DNA of 64,000 nt from Tricholomella constricta (Eukaryota; Basidiomycota; Agaricomycetes; Agaricales; Lyophyllaceae): assembly GCA_013368375.1 (NCBI GenBank), contig JAACJP010000005.1, forward strand, positions 372,001 through 436,000, in the 5' to 3' direction. The position numbers and the translations under genes are program-made. Under the pieces are notes generated by a model that saw nothing but the letters and a program-made list of their open reading frames with translations, did not search any database and was not told where the DNA came from. Every line of letters begins with the position of its first letter. Position 1 is the first letter of the stretch. This document shows, one piece after another, positions 18,946 to 31,547 of this stretch.

Positions 18946-21582
18946 TCAAGTATTCTCGACATTGCTCTCAGAAAATTCGGAGTCCCTGAGATCCACCCAT
19001 TCGGGAGAGGCCTTCTCCTTCCCCTTCACCGCCTTTCGTTGTGCCACAAGGCTTTCGCTGTCTACGTCAACCTCATCATCATCAATGTAATTAAACATTT
19101 CCTCGCCATAGACCCAGCTATCTTCGAGAGTTTTCGTGGCCTCCATGGGTGTTTCACGACGATCGTCCTCTATCAGATATGTTACCACTTCTGGAACCAG
19201 GACACGGCTGATGAATTTGAGCATGGGTATGGTTTCGACCTCTTGGACTTTGCGGATGGGGAACATATGGTGGAGAGCTCGGGAAATGACCATGTATCCC
19301 TTTTCTCTGTAACTACAAACATCAGGTCAGTTTTAGTGAGATATCATGTCAACGTGTACTTACTATCCTGTTCCAAGCCCATATTTTGACGAGAATTCGT
19401 AATGCCCACCCGAGCCAAGGGTATTGAGTAACCCAAGTCTTTTCGACAATGACATGAGGAATTGGTAAAAGTGGCTGGGTGATGGATCCTCGACAAGTTC
19501 CTCGAGCATTGGCTGGAGCTCCCAAACACGCTCCTCCATGCGAGCAAAGTCAATAACCTGTGGCCAACGACGCTCTGCAGTGAGGTGGAATGTCGATGTT
19601 TCGAAATGGTGAAGAGCGCACATGGCAGCTGCCCGAGTCGCCGGCCTAATCTCTCGATGACCTGGGTTCAAAGAGTGTGGTCCAGCATCTGGTGAGCTAA
19701 TCCTATCCAATGCTGTTCGGTGTCGCAGCAACCTGTCTGATGGATTCTCGGGCTATTCCTCGTCGAAGTACGGGCAGACTTTGGCTGAATCTAGCATCTG
19801 CTCTTCATCAATGGAACTGAGGCAGGCAAACGTGACTGGTGGGGATAACATAGGAAGCAACGAGGTACACGACGAGGACTTGCCGGAAATGGGAGGGTGT
19901 GAAGAGCTACGAGGAGCAAGAGACTCGTCGCTGCCATTGCCGTCATCAGAATCTTCGATGACAATGATATCTTTTAGCTGTTTCGCGAACTCCAACCATG
20001 GAAGGTCTGTTCACTGTGGGCTTCGTTTCACCTTCTCGATGTAAGCCTTGTTCCCATAGAACAATCTGTATGTCGAGTGGAACATTGACTTCTTGAAGTC
20101 AAGGCCGAAAACCATCTTGAAAGCATCTGGTTGGGAAATTCGCGGCATTTGTTGACTAGTAAGTCTCTCAATCCTCTCGAAACCGTCAATGATGTCCTTA
20201 GCATAGAAAGAACCGGGCCATGTCCGCCTCCCACTTCGACGTGGTCGATTGCCAAATACAGGATGATTTTTCGATGCTGATCTACAGCGTTTATCGTGGG
20301 TGAATTTGCTGTTATAGCGTGAGGTGAAAGTGAACGCAGTGGTGTTATCGGGGTGAGGACGAGGGAGGAGAAAGGGTCGTCAGGAGTATCAGATGCTGCG
20401 GTAGGCTGGGAACGGATACGCTTGCGCGACGGCGTAGCAACCTCTTCATCACCATCATCGAAGAGCATGAAAGAGGGGCCTGCTTTCGAAGGTGAGCTGG
20501 GATGTTTTCGTTTACTGCGAGCGCCACTACGACAAAGCTGAGCCATCTCTTCCTTCATGTTAGGACATGCATTAATATCCATCCGTGGCCCTGTTATCCC
20601 ACCAGGTAAGGCACGGAATAGAAGAACCGAATCTCGCTCAACGACACGGACAGTATCCATGGCGTGAAACATCCAATGGTCCTCTAATGGGTCGTATGTA
20701 TCAATGCGAGTTGTTGGCGTGATCCCGAGGAGCTCAACAAGTTTGGGGTGATCACAGATATGGAAGTTTGGGAATGAGGGGACAACGAGAAGTAACACAA
20801 TGCTCTCGATGTTCTCCTGTAGGATCACATTAAGTCTGATATATCCCATTAACAGGATCTATACATACCGCCAGCCATGAAATAGTTGTAATCTGAATCT
20901 CCTTTGTTTGTCGAGACTCCAGGATGGCCTTCTTGGAGCTATGTCGCACATCCTCGGTGTTTGCAGCTTGTTGACGACTTGCTAGCCAGCCCTCACCGAC
21001 ATTTTGCCACATTGGTGCAAGTGGCATGGCATACGGTGTAGATCTGGTAGCTGATGTTGGCTGTGTAGTGTGAGGGACTGTAGCTGTAAGGCTAGGGGCT
21101 GTTGGACCTGAAGTCGCGACATGGAAGGGCTGAGAGGAGGAGCTGGTAGATAGGGTTGGTAAAGGAGTAGTATTGGGGCCCAGGCCTGCTGCTCCTCGAA
21201 GCCGATGCTTGGGCTCACGGCATGCAGGATGCTCTGCCCTGTTGTTGCGTGGCAGCACTGCTGCTTCTTGGCAGCACTTCTTGAAGTAGAACCAGCTACA
21301 TTCTCGATGACCCTTTGTTCGTATACCTGCTCTTGACATGCAGGTTATACGGGCACAAAGAATGCTGTCTCCAGTTGGACGGAAGAGGAGGGTATGGTTG
21401 GGTATAGGGCTTGACAATGTTAGTTGAGGGTGCAAGGATGGGGCTTGTGTGGGTATATGGGGTATTATTGTTGGTGTTGTTGAAGTAAGGACAGTTGAAG
21501 TAGGGACCGTTGAAGAATTGACATTCGGAATTAAAAAGGTAGTCGTTCCCGGGAGACCATTATTAGAAAAATGTAGCGCCAT
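18946..21582 (-). CDS. Uncharacterised Agaricomycete Cys-cluster protein (multi-exon, one in-frame stop)
   Basis: Read from the ATG at 21582 (the longer frame opens on GTG). Ser/Thr/Pro-rich N-terminus, then a Cys/His cluster (CARITCMSRAGIRTKGHREC...KKCC, about residues 80-115). After a proline-rich linker and a helix (about 20860-20960) a 52-nt intron (GTATGT...CTACAG) leads to ENIESIVLLLVVPSFPNFH, an acidic Ser-rich middle, and a segment GSFYAKDIIDGFERIERL...FGLDFKKSMFHSTYRLFY. A TAG at 19753-19755 interrupts an otherwise continuous frame (CPYFDEE, stop, PENPSDRLLRHR). The C-terminus continues through an intron near 19310-19355 (GTAAGT...TTTGTAG). I recall similar proteins in many Agaricomycetes but no assigned function. 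Divergent from the DUF6729 gene across a 1-kb spacer. Confidence 0.5.
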
Positions 21583-22586
21583 TGCAGAGTATCGAGACAC
21601 TGAGAATATATCAAGGAGAATGGAAGGATCACGGTTGATTGAGGTAATGAGCGAGTGCGCGGTCTCTTCTTCGAGAGGATTTGTATGGAATAAAACAAAA
21701 CGGCAGTAACGGTTGGAGCACTGAATTTGGGAAATAAGTTATCAGGGGTCAAGAAATTTGCGAGCATTGATGTAGAGGCATACCAGTTGGTGAATACGGT
21801 TTCTGTTTGCAGGATTTCTGGTTCCCTTGTTCAAAGAGGGTGGTTGAAGCTTACTTTGACAATAGTGACAGTGGAGAATTAGAGGATGGACCATGAATAT
21901 TCCCCAAATTTTAGAATTGACAAGTTCATAATTTACGCCACGCCAGAAGATTGAGATATATGTAGGAGACTGATACGGGCGGTAACGCGTCAATAGGAGA
22001 CTGATACGCGTCAATGTGATCGTTCGTTTGAAAGCCGAGGTGGGCTTTGTTTGTCTAATGATCTAGACCCGCGTGATTTGGACCGTGGGCCAATAGACCA
22101 AACAGCCAGCGGTCGGACTTTCTGGACTTGGTTTATACATGGTTGCGCTGGGCAGTTATCTGCCAGTATCTGCCCGGCAATTGCCGGCAACGACGACAAT
22201 CGACAGGTTTTGGGATTCCTTGCGAGTAGTGCTCAGTATCATTGCCATCTTTTCAGCTTAGCACATTTTCAATGTGATTTAGAGTAGAATGGTCGCTTCA
22301 GAATAATGAGATGTTGCGTGGAAGGGGAGAAAAAAAAGAACTTGTATAGAAAAGTTATCTGCCTCCTCCAAAAGTTATCTGCCACCGCGCGAAAAAGTTA
22401 TCTGCCAATTGCCGAGTCCCGACCAACGCTCACTTCACGAGCAACGACACATTGCTGAATTCCTGCTCGGCGCGATCTTGCTGTAGTTCTGTTACTGTCC
22501 TTCTAGGTCTTCTCTCTGTCTGTTATATCTCAGTAATTTTTTCCAATTTCGTGACTGTAGTCTCTCGCATTTGGACCTCCCCCACC
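21583..22586. promoter_or_regulatory. Divergent intergenic region with repeated motifs
   Basis: 1-kb spacer between two outward-reading genes, so it must hold both promoters. AGGAGACTGATACG occurs twice (near 21962 and 21993). AGTTATCTGCC-type motifs recur between 22154 and 22406, and a 14-bp perfect palindrome CCGGCAATTGCCGG lies at 22174-22187. A pyrimidine-rich stretch with CCCACC precedes the DUF6729 ATG. Confidence 0.5.
22154..22406 (+). repeat. Iteron-like AGTTATCTGCC repeats
   Basis: AAAGTTATCTGCC occurs identically at 22351-22363, 22371-22383 and 22394-22406 (spacing 20 and 23 bp). Shorter forms occur at 22154-22164 (AGTTATCTGCC) and 22165-22174 (AGTATCTGCC). Same-strand direct repeats about two helical turns apart suggest a binding site cluster for a DNA-binding protein. 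Confidence 0.7.
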
Positions 22587-25500
22587 ATGGCTTGTCCACT
22601 TGGAAGTAAAGATGGACCTCGACCACCAGGTGCTCCTCGTCGTGGCCGCCCACCAAAAAAGGCCCGTAAAGAGCATGAATCAGGTACGTTGTATTTGCGC
22701 GTGGCCCTGAAACAGGTTGAACTCATTTTAACCTCTTCAGAGGAAGAATTGGATGCCGACGACGAATATGGCTTCGATGAATTCTCTGCAGACTATTGGC
22801 AAGAGGTTGATCACGTTGAATGCGAAGCATTGGGCGCTGGAGGTGCGTACGCGATGTTACTCCATTTGGATTCCCAAACTGATTGTTTTGATAACAGCCT
22901 CCGTGTCGATACCTGAGCCTTCAGGTTCATCATTTGAGGCTGTCGCAGGAACCGAGGAGCTATTGCAGACCAATGACAATGCCGAAATCCAGGAGGAGTC
23001 GCTGCGAATCAATGAAAATGCTTCAAACAGAGCTGCTTCTACTGAGAAAGTAATGTTTGAGCACCTGCAAGGCGCGACAAAGTGGACACAGACATGTAAG
23101 TTTTGTTCCTGGCGATATAAGTTTCTGACTCATGTTTTTGCAGTCCCATTCTTCACACGCCGTAGTCTGCAAGGTCTGGACAGCGACAACGAGGACGAGG
23201 ACGAGGACGATGGGATGGAATTGCAGAACTACGAAGATTTTCCGTCGAAGGAATCTGACCAGGCTGGGAAGGCTAAGCGTGCAGGTGTGTTCGACTGTCC
23301 CTTCTTTTCAGACCAAGCCTCTGATAGGTCTTTGATGAAGCATGGTTCGATAAGCCAAAAACAATGCCCAACTGGCTGTACAAGTACTTCGCGGAGATTA
23401 TCATGCCCCTCATCTTCACGAAGGATACCAAAGATGCTCGCCAGCTTGCTAAGCCACCCACATTCTCCGAAACCTCGACTTGCCGTCAGCCACCATCATT
23501 TTGGGTGCATCCGCCTGAGCCAGCAATTTTACTCTCTCGCCGCCGCTTTGTCCCATCCACTCTCTACCAGCCACGTGTCTTTCTATGGCTTCTGCACTTT
23601 TATGTCAACAAGTTGTGCTGCCCTGACTGCGCGAGTATTCTCGAGAAGAATGGTGCACTCAAGCCTCGCCTCGACATCGAGGATTCATTTTACATTGTCA
23701 CCTGGAGCTATTATTGCCGCAAAGGGTGTCGGTCCCATTTCCACGGATGGACCAAGCGGTTTCTGTATTCCCTTCCAGCGTACCTCCGCATGGCATTTCC
23801 CGCAATCCTTTTGCAGAAGAGCGGCCTCTCCCGTAACATCATTTTGCAGCTTCGTGTTGGGAACCAGCACAAAATGGGTCCCACTGGTGCACGTTCTCAA
23901 CTTCTTGAGATGCACACGACCCGTTTCAGTGTGCTTCAAGGGCAGTATCTAGAGGCTATATTTGAGCTGGTACACGGCCGGCAGGATCTATCAGATCAGG
24001 TCCAGTCAACGCTACATAATTTTATGCCTGAACATTTCCCGAGTTTCGGTGACTTCGGAGATCCCCAGGAATACGCGGGATTTGTCCCAAGTCAATTTTA
24101 TCTTGCCCAGATGATGAACAAGGCTATCGAGAGTGACGAAAGTGATGCTAACCAACATACGGCATGCCTCGCCCCTGATCAACTCGCCATTGATGATTCA
24201 CATAAGGTATCTCGCCTTTCCTTGATTATCGCGAAGTTTTTAATATGTTTAACAGGTCAACAAACACATTGCAAAGATTGATGGTGTCTCACGTTTTTAG
24301 TGCACTGTGGACATGCATGGACTCTCGTTATATCCGTGGGCAGGCCTTAACTCTGACTAAAGCACACGAGGAACGCGCTGGGCCACTTTTAGAAATTGCC
24401 AACTCGGTCAAGCGGTACGGCTTCAGCGATCCTCCGGTTGTATTTTCTGATGATCCCGTGAAGGTACATCATTTTCGAGATCACTCTCATCAGTTCAGCT
24501 TCTAACGACATCTTTACAGGATAAACAGATGATTTATATGGCATTCCCATCCCTTGCAAAAAATCTCACCCCAGTGGCGGCTGCGTATGGCCTCAAACCA
24601 ATCACCCTTCCGAATACAGTCAAAGTCCTGGTTCTCGATACTCTTGAACTCACAGAATCAACCCTCGCATCGATTATGGCGCCGTTAGATCTGGATCCTG
24701 ATACTCATCTTTGTGTAAGCCTGGATGCTGAGTGGAACCTCTCGAGACGAGTAGGAGTGTCTGTCATACAGATAGCTCCCCACTCTGAGCCAGACTCGAT
24801 TTTCATTATTCCAGTTCGTCCACGATTTTCTGACCTGATGAACTTATTAACTTACGGACAGCTATTTTTTAGGTGCATAAGTTTCCCCGACTGCCGACAT
24901 CATTGTTACGACTTCTCATCTCAGCGCAAGTCTTTAAGGTTGGCTCGGCCATCAAGGGAGATATCACACATCTGAAAAAGCAGTTCTGCGAGCTCGACGG
25001 CCAAAACTCATTCAATCTTATCGATCTGAAGGAATACTGCATTCAGCGTGGGCTCATTGTTCGTGGAGCATCAGCCTCGCTTGATGTCCTTGTTGAGAAG
25101 ACTTTGAATATGTATCTGCCAAAGGACGGTACCGTGAGGAAGAGTGAGGAATGGGAAGTGAAGCATCTCCTACCTGAGCACATCTGCTATGCTGCTATGG
25201 ATGTATTTGCGACACGCGCGGTTTTTGAGAGGGCAATGGAGCTCGCACCACGCCAGCAGGTCACACATGAATCTCCTCGTGGGACCAGGATTGCGCTTTC
25301 ATTGCAGGAAGGGGGCGACATTATAGCATATGGGATGATTTCAGCTGTACAGCCCACATCTCTTGGGCATGTAAGGGTGAAGGTTCCGAGCAAAAGCCGT
25401 GTCGTCGTCGACATCCAACCCATCTGCGGCTGCGATTCTTCACCTCCTTCCTCGATCAAACCAATCTACAACCAAACCTGGCTGCTTAACTCTTGGTCAG

Positions 25501-27992
25501 CTTCAAGCAGCTTCATCGTCATCCATTTTCCAAATGGTGACACCTCTTTCGTTGCTTTCATTTGATTGTCGTTGCAATGATCATGATGTACGTCAATCTT
25601 TCTCACTCAATAATTCCGTGCCTCACAAATATGATGTTGTAGGCTCTCAATTCAACGACTCAAGTCACTCAAACACCACCACATACCTCTCATTTACCCA
25701 CCACTACTGGCCCTAATTTGGCCCTTATTGACCCTGTCTTACTCCAAAACAAAAACACCCTTGATGAGGAGGCTGAGGAAAATGATGAGGAGGCTCCGCT
25801 TTACTCCGACTCTGAGGATAAAGATTCCGCTGGTTTGGATATGCTCGAAGCACATTTTCGGGACACGGAGAAGGAAAAAGGTGAGCAAAATAATCATACA
25901 CATAACTTGAACCATTATCAATAGAAACTTATTTAGGCAAGCGTCAACGGTATCTTAGCCCTGAGGTGGAGTCCTCACATTTCGATCCTATCGCGACTTT
26001 GCAGAAACTCGTCAACACCCCTGGACCAACGGCACTTGAGGAGTTTACGAGAATCAAGAAGGATATATTTCATGCCTTCCAAATGATTCCTACATCATCT
26101 GTTAATCATGGTATCCGCCCAGAATTTCTCCGTGCACTGCGTGATCATGTCATGCGATGGGATCCAGCAACTCGGGAAATTGTTGATCAAATGTGCCGTC
26201 GTGTCTTTGATCTTTCATTTGAACAGATGCTTCTGCGAAATCCTCGTTGGATTGCTGAACGAACTCCACGTCATGTGCCTTCTCCGGCTATCCTTGTTCC
26301 TGCTATCCAGCATGTTTTCAATACCTTCGGGAATGCCATCGATGCGACTTCGAAACAACCACTTTTCAACAAGGCCGCATGGAAGAAGGCAAATGCAGTT
26401 TTGGAACTTGCTCGACAAGGTTATCTCTCTGATATTGATGGAATTCCGATGTATGAAAAGGCTGGGTTGGATAAATACAGGCTTCAAAAGTGGAGGTGCC
26501 TCCAAGGTACCAACAATGTCGAAGGGGGTCCACACGGTGATATTTATCGTAAATTTGGGGCGCTTCACAGTCAGCTAAAATTTATCAAAGCAGCAATGCT
26601 GTACTAATACTGCAATAATATATTTAGCTGGTCCTCGCCTTACTGTCAATTGTCTAACTGATCATCGTATGTGGTACAACCTTCAGGTATTTATTCTATT
26701 TCTCAGTGCAAATGGTTATATAAATTGATACTTGATATTTTTCAGGCCTTCGCAAAGCACCTGTATGGTGTGGACTGGGACTATCATCACTCGTTGGGGC
26801 TTATCAATCACACTTCCTTTTTATTGAACTACTTATCAGATGTTGTGGGTGGAGCGGCGGCATATTCTGAATGGATCAACGGAGATCTGTATGAGAGAAC
26901 CACAGAGAAATTTGGTATTTGCCCTGTTCCTGGTCAGTTTATCATTTCCTTCGACATATTTATTCCATCTACTCATTTTCATTTCAGAGGCTCTCCGAAT
27001 TCACCTGTCGATGGAGTCATACAGTGCTCAGGCAGCAACCCAATTTAGTAAACTTAGCTCGAGTGATCACTGGCTTCGACAGCGACAAGGACTTGCCCTT
27101 CCAGCTCTTCCTCCCACGACACCTGAAGCTCGTCGATACTTCTTTTCTCAAGTGCGTCACTTCGCTGCACTAGTGAGTGTCAACGGAAAAGGTCGCATTG
27201 ACTATGAATCATTTGCGCGACAGTGGAATCAAACCGCTAATGGAAAATCTCGATTTTATGTCACGACAGATGTTCTCATGGCCTACGCAAAGTCCTGGGA
27301 TAAAACAACAAATATTCGTGCATCTCGAGAGCTCATCACCAATGAGATTGTGGTAATTAACAAGACACGTAACGTCTTTGCCGTGCCCAACACTCCGTTT
27401 CCGTCATTTATCACCATTACACCAACTTCTACACAACCTTTGCAGGGTGTTATCGTCATCGATCCAGACACCAGAGATGAGCAGACACCGGCTTCTCTCT
27501 CCATAGACCTTGCTCTTTCTCACCCTGTCATCCCCCCGCCTTCTCCTCAACAACCACCCATTTTACGATCCCATGTTGACTTTCAGGTCACGCAGGAGAT
27601 ACCTGGACCCCCCACGGAGCCTTCCGCAACACTTGCACCATCTACTGGAACATCAACACCACCACTGCCAGTGAATGACATGTCTGTTGGATTACATCCA
27701 CTCTGTATGCTGTGCGTAGTGACTAAACCACCTGAATATCAATACTAAGCGGCCTATTTGTAGAATGATGCCTGAGGAAGATCGCCCTTTGAAGCGGCGC
27801 CGCGTCGTCTCCCCATCAAGTCGCAAGAGAAAGATTCGTCGATGCCGCCGATGCGGCGATGAATATTGCCCCGGAAACAATGACATTTTGAACTGTAGCC
27901 GAACCTGTGTGGTGCCATGTAAAAAATGTAAGCAAATCTCTGGGTGTCGAGGGGTTGACAACGGCAAAAAATGTACATGGATTACTATGTAG
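22587..27992 (+). CDS. DUF6729 protein with WRN-type 3'-5' exonuclease domain
   Basis: Large multi-exon gene; the ATG at 22587 follows CCCACC. The N-terminus has an AT-hook-like GRPPKKARK and acidic stretches. About 23460-24180 encodes the DUF6729 region (FWVHPPEP, KLCCPDCASILEKNG, SFYIVTWSYYC, LRMAFPAILLQKSGLS, VGNQHKMGPTGARS) with a Cys-pair zinc site. About 24640-25250 encodes a DEDDy exonuclease with all motifs: LDAEW, VGSAIKGDI, YAAMD. A third region (25960-27050, KWRCLQGTNNVEGGPH) is of unknown fold. The tail at 27765-27992 is Cys-rich (CRRCGDEYCPG, CVVPCKKCKQISGC); its splice to the previous exon is not resolved. A phase change near 25390-25440 may be a 1-nt lesion or a missed intron. 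It probably acts on DNA in the nucleus; the biological role is unknown. Confidence 0.65.
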
Positions 27993-28488
27993 ATAATTAA
28001 CTGCTTGTGGCTCCCAGTTTGCATTAAAGACGAGCACCGGCACTCGACAGAGGCTCTACTGAATCTTCCTTTTTTTAATTCTTTTTCCCTTCCTGCTTTG
28101 TAATTATACCCAGCGCAATGATGGAAAACCTTAGAGTCCCTACAGAGAGTGTCCTTGTTTTGTTGTTGTTGTGGGTGTAAACAAGGCCACACTCCTGTCC
28201 GGGAATGGTCGCGAGTATATGTATTCTGAAACGCTCAATGTTGAACTTGGCGGGGAAATTCTAGTCTCCGGTAGCCGACCTTAGTACAGATGACAGTCGA
28301 TCTGTTATATAAGGTCTGCTCTTCTTGGCAAAGGTTTTGGCTGACGGGTCAATTCGGCGTTAAGTCGGCATTAAAGCACAGTTTCAATGCTCACGTGTAC
28401 AAGATCTCTTGATAAGATTAAACTTTTGTGGACTAATCCTAAGCATACTCGAGCCGTACACCTGCGCTGAACGCTCTAAAGGCCTGTG
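27993..28488. other. Spacer between DUF6729 and DUF6589 genes
   Basis: About 500 nt with no coding signal. Contains the 3' end of the first gene and the promoter of the second (TATATAAG-like sequence near 28309). Confidence 0.5.
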
Positions 28489-31400
28489 ATGACTTATAAT
28501 AATCACCCTCCTCTGCTTTTGACACCTCAGAGGCCAGGAAATATTGCTACCGAGCCTGGGACACCTGCATCGAGCACTAGCAAAACACCTCGAAAACCTG
28601 CATTGAAGGATGGTGACAAGGTCGAGCTCATTCTCAGCGCAATCAAGGAGGTCAACTGGACACTTCCTAAATTCCTTGAGGCACTCTTCACGTACAACGA
28701 TCTTCCCTCTATGAAACGGACTACTGGTGCAAACCCTCCGACATCTCAACGGCGAAATATGGTCCAGGCTTTCCTCAATGGAACTTCGAAACCCCATGCA
28801 GGCCAAATCCTAGATCTCATATACGAATATGCATGTGAAGTCACATACCGTAGCAATGACAATGCTGTTTCGGCACCGACTTTCACACCAGACCGCCACT
28901 TCGCGCAGATCACGCATGCGAAACCAGCTATCACGAGCTGGGCTGTGGGATTTGTTACGAAACTTGTGCATTCAGAGGGGGGCACGATGGTTCATCCAAC
29001 GACAGGCCTGCATCTTCGCGCAAGATCGAAGCAGCCAAGAAGCTTGATCAGCTGGTCTGCAATAGAATCTTTCAGCTATCGTACCCTTCAAACAATAGCT
29101 GAGAACAACGCACCAATTCTATGGGCTATCGTGTCTGCCTACGTAAACTCGACAGCTGTGGAGATGGGAGAGACAGCCCCGCTTCGCGAACAACGGCCAC
29201 AGAACCTCGTAAGGCTTACCATTCATTTTTTATTAATGCAAACTGACACTCAATAAGGTCGCCACAAGTGCCGTGATGTCACTCACCTTCGGTCGATCGC
29301 AGCTTGCGAGCTTGTATCCACTCTGTCGGGCAATCTGGCACTTTGCAGTTCGGTCCCATCAGAGTGCCTACCGTGTGGAAAGTCGGTTAGGGCATTCCGT
29401 TGCCTATCAAACCATGATTGAAGGACTGAAAACTCTCGCCGCCGACCAGCGCAAAGAGTTGAGGGGGATGATCGCGAACGGACGCCATGGTCTACAGGTC
29501 AGCGACAATATCCAGGCATATGCACCCGTGCGTGGTGCTCGAATCGGTCGTGAGAGCCGCATGGTAAAGGGACTTGCTGCTACTGTTGTGATTATGGAAG
29601 ACGTCGTTCCTGGAGCATTTGACCTAGGTGAATTGCTGCGCCGCCAGGCCCTACAGGAGCGGAGGAACCTTTCACCGGAACTGATATTTGACGACATCGA
29701 TTGGACTCACCAGGATCATGTCAGAGAAGTGGAGTTTATTAGGCCGCTAATCCACTGCATGCCAGCCCTCTCCATTTATCGTGAGGATCTGAAGGTCTAC
29801 GCATCAGAGAAGCTTTGTATTTTTCCACTGCCAAAAACCCGACACACCAAAATATTTCCTCTGGCGACAAATGGCTATGACGAGATGCATATCCAGGAAA
29901 TGAAGCAAGCTGTCCTAGACTTTACAGATCAGATGGGAATCGATGCAGGGAACTTGAACGGCCGGTGTATCGTCACCTCTGGGGATGGGAAGACCTTCGA
30001 GCAGCTCCTGAAGCTACGAAGGCACATGGTTGCGGAGGATGGAGATTTCGAGTCATTTCGATGGATAATACCTCTTCTCGAACTTTGGCACACGAAATGG
30101 ACAGACCTGAGCCGCACTGTGCGTGGCCATTGGGGAGAGGGTCATGCAGATGACCTGTCAACGTTGGCGTGTCTCGCAAAACTTGCTGGATGTCCAACGC
30201 CCAGTAACCTTCGGAAAGTTGAGTTCTATGATGGAGCACACTTGATCGAGCTCTCGTTGGACGCACATATTCTCAACTGCTGGGAGTACGTCCGATTAAT
30301 TCCATTTATTATTTATGTAACACACTGAATGACGAACCTCAACCCAGATTTTATTACGAGACAGCGGATTTAGAGAGCTTCCTTGAAAGCAAGAAGGCAC
30401 AGGGTACACTCCCGACATTCGAGGAACTTCTCAAGGCTGCATTGATGCTCGGCCGACGCCATGCAACGACAAAAGCTTTCAAGGCTGCCCATAACCCTAG
30501 CGAGAATAACCCTGACAAGGTGCCTCAAGGTTCTCCGTGGACTCCAAAAAAGAACATCCCGAGCACGAGCCTAGACACAGTAGAAGACGACGAAATGACA
30601 GACACAGACTCTGATGTCATGTCAGATTTACTTGATGAAGTAAAAGAGCTGACATCGAAGGATGCTGACGTGACCCTGGCGAACGCGACGCTCTTTATGC
30701 GCGACGGTATCTGGTGGCGAGAAATGTGTCGAGCAGTTGCAGAAGGTGATACTGGTCGAGTTTGGGAGATCCTCAAAGTGACGCACCTAATTACTTCGTT
30801 GTGAACATTTTCTCATTGAAAACAGATATGGATATTCACCTTTGCAGGAAGCGGGAATCCGTACTATTCCCAGTACCTTCTCGAGCTATACTGCAACTTC
30901 AAGTGGGAATTTGATGAAGCCACAAGCAATTCCATCATGTCGAACTGGCTGGTATGCCTGCACGAGCTCGGGGACTACTCCGAGATGGACCTCATGCAGG
31001 AGGGTCATAATCGTGTCCTAGAAGAGCAGGTTCAGCACAAAGGAAAGGAATTTGATGATCCGTTCTACAGGGACACAGTCTCAATGAATGTGCACCATCT
31101 GACACGTTTACGCGACGAGATGGAAGAGGCTGTATCACTCAAGTTGCGGACCAAAAATCACTCCGTCACAGATCTATTGAATGAGCTTCGGGCTTTATTG
31201 GCATGCTTACGGGATGCAGAAGTAAATCGATATCGACCCGGCCGCAATGAAGGATTCACAGCAATAGACGACTTCGAAGAGGGCTGGAGGATTCTCCATC
31301 AGAAGATTACAAAGTTCATTGCACGGACGATAGCATACCTGGATATTCTCGGTCATCACACTGCCCAAGCTGATGTAGAGATGGAGAGTAGCGGTGATGA

Positions 31401-31515
31401 CGATTGGGAGGACAGTCAGCGCAGTGAAGTCCCTGATAACACAAGGAGAGACTTACCACGAATAAGAATCATCAACGTCGAACTCTACGTCACAGAACGG
31501 ACTGGTAAGCTTTGA
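28489..31515 (+). CDS. DUF6589-domain protein
   Basis: Four exons (28489-29208, 29258-30285, 30348-30777, 30826-31515) give an open frame of 955 residues; each junction has GT...AG and keeps phase. ATG at 28489 follows a GTG in the same frame. The N-terminal third is helical (KVELILSAIKEVNWTLPKFLEALF). From about residue 370 the DUF6589 region follows, including TNGYDEMHIQEMKQAVLDF, CIVTSGDGKTFEQLLKLRR, WIIPLLELWHTKWTDLSR and, near the end, YSQYLLELYCNFKWEF. The conserved TSGDGKTFEQL and HTKW segments resemble a DDE- or nuclease-like core, but no catalytic role is established. The 3' end converges on the RecQ gene 32 bp away. This gene shows no lesion. Confidence 0.7.
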
Positions 31516-31547
31516 AATGATTGCGTCAAGAATGATATACTCACATT

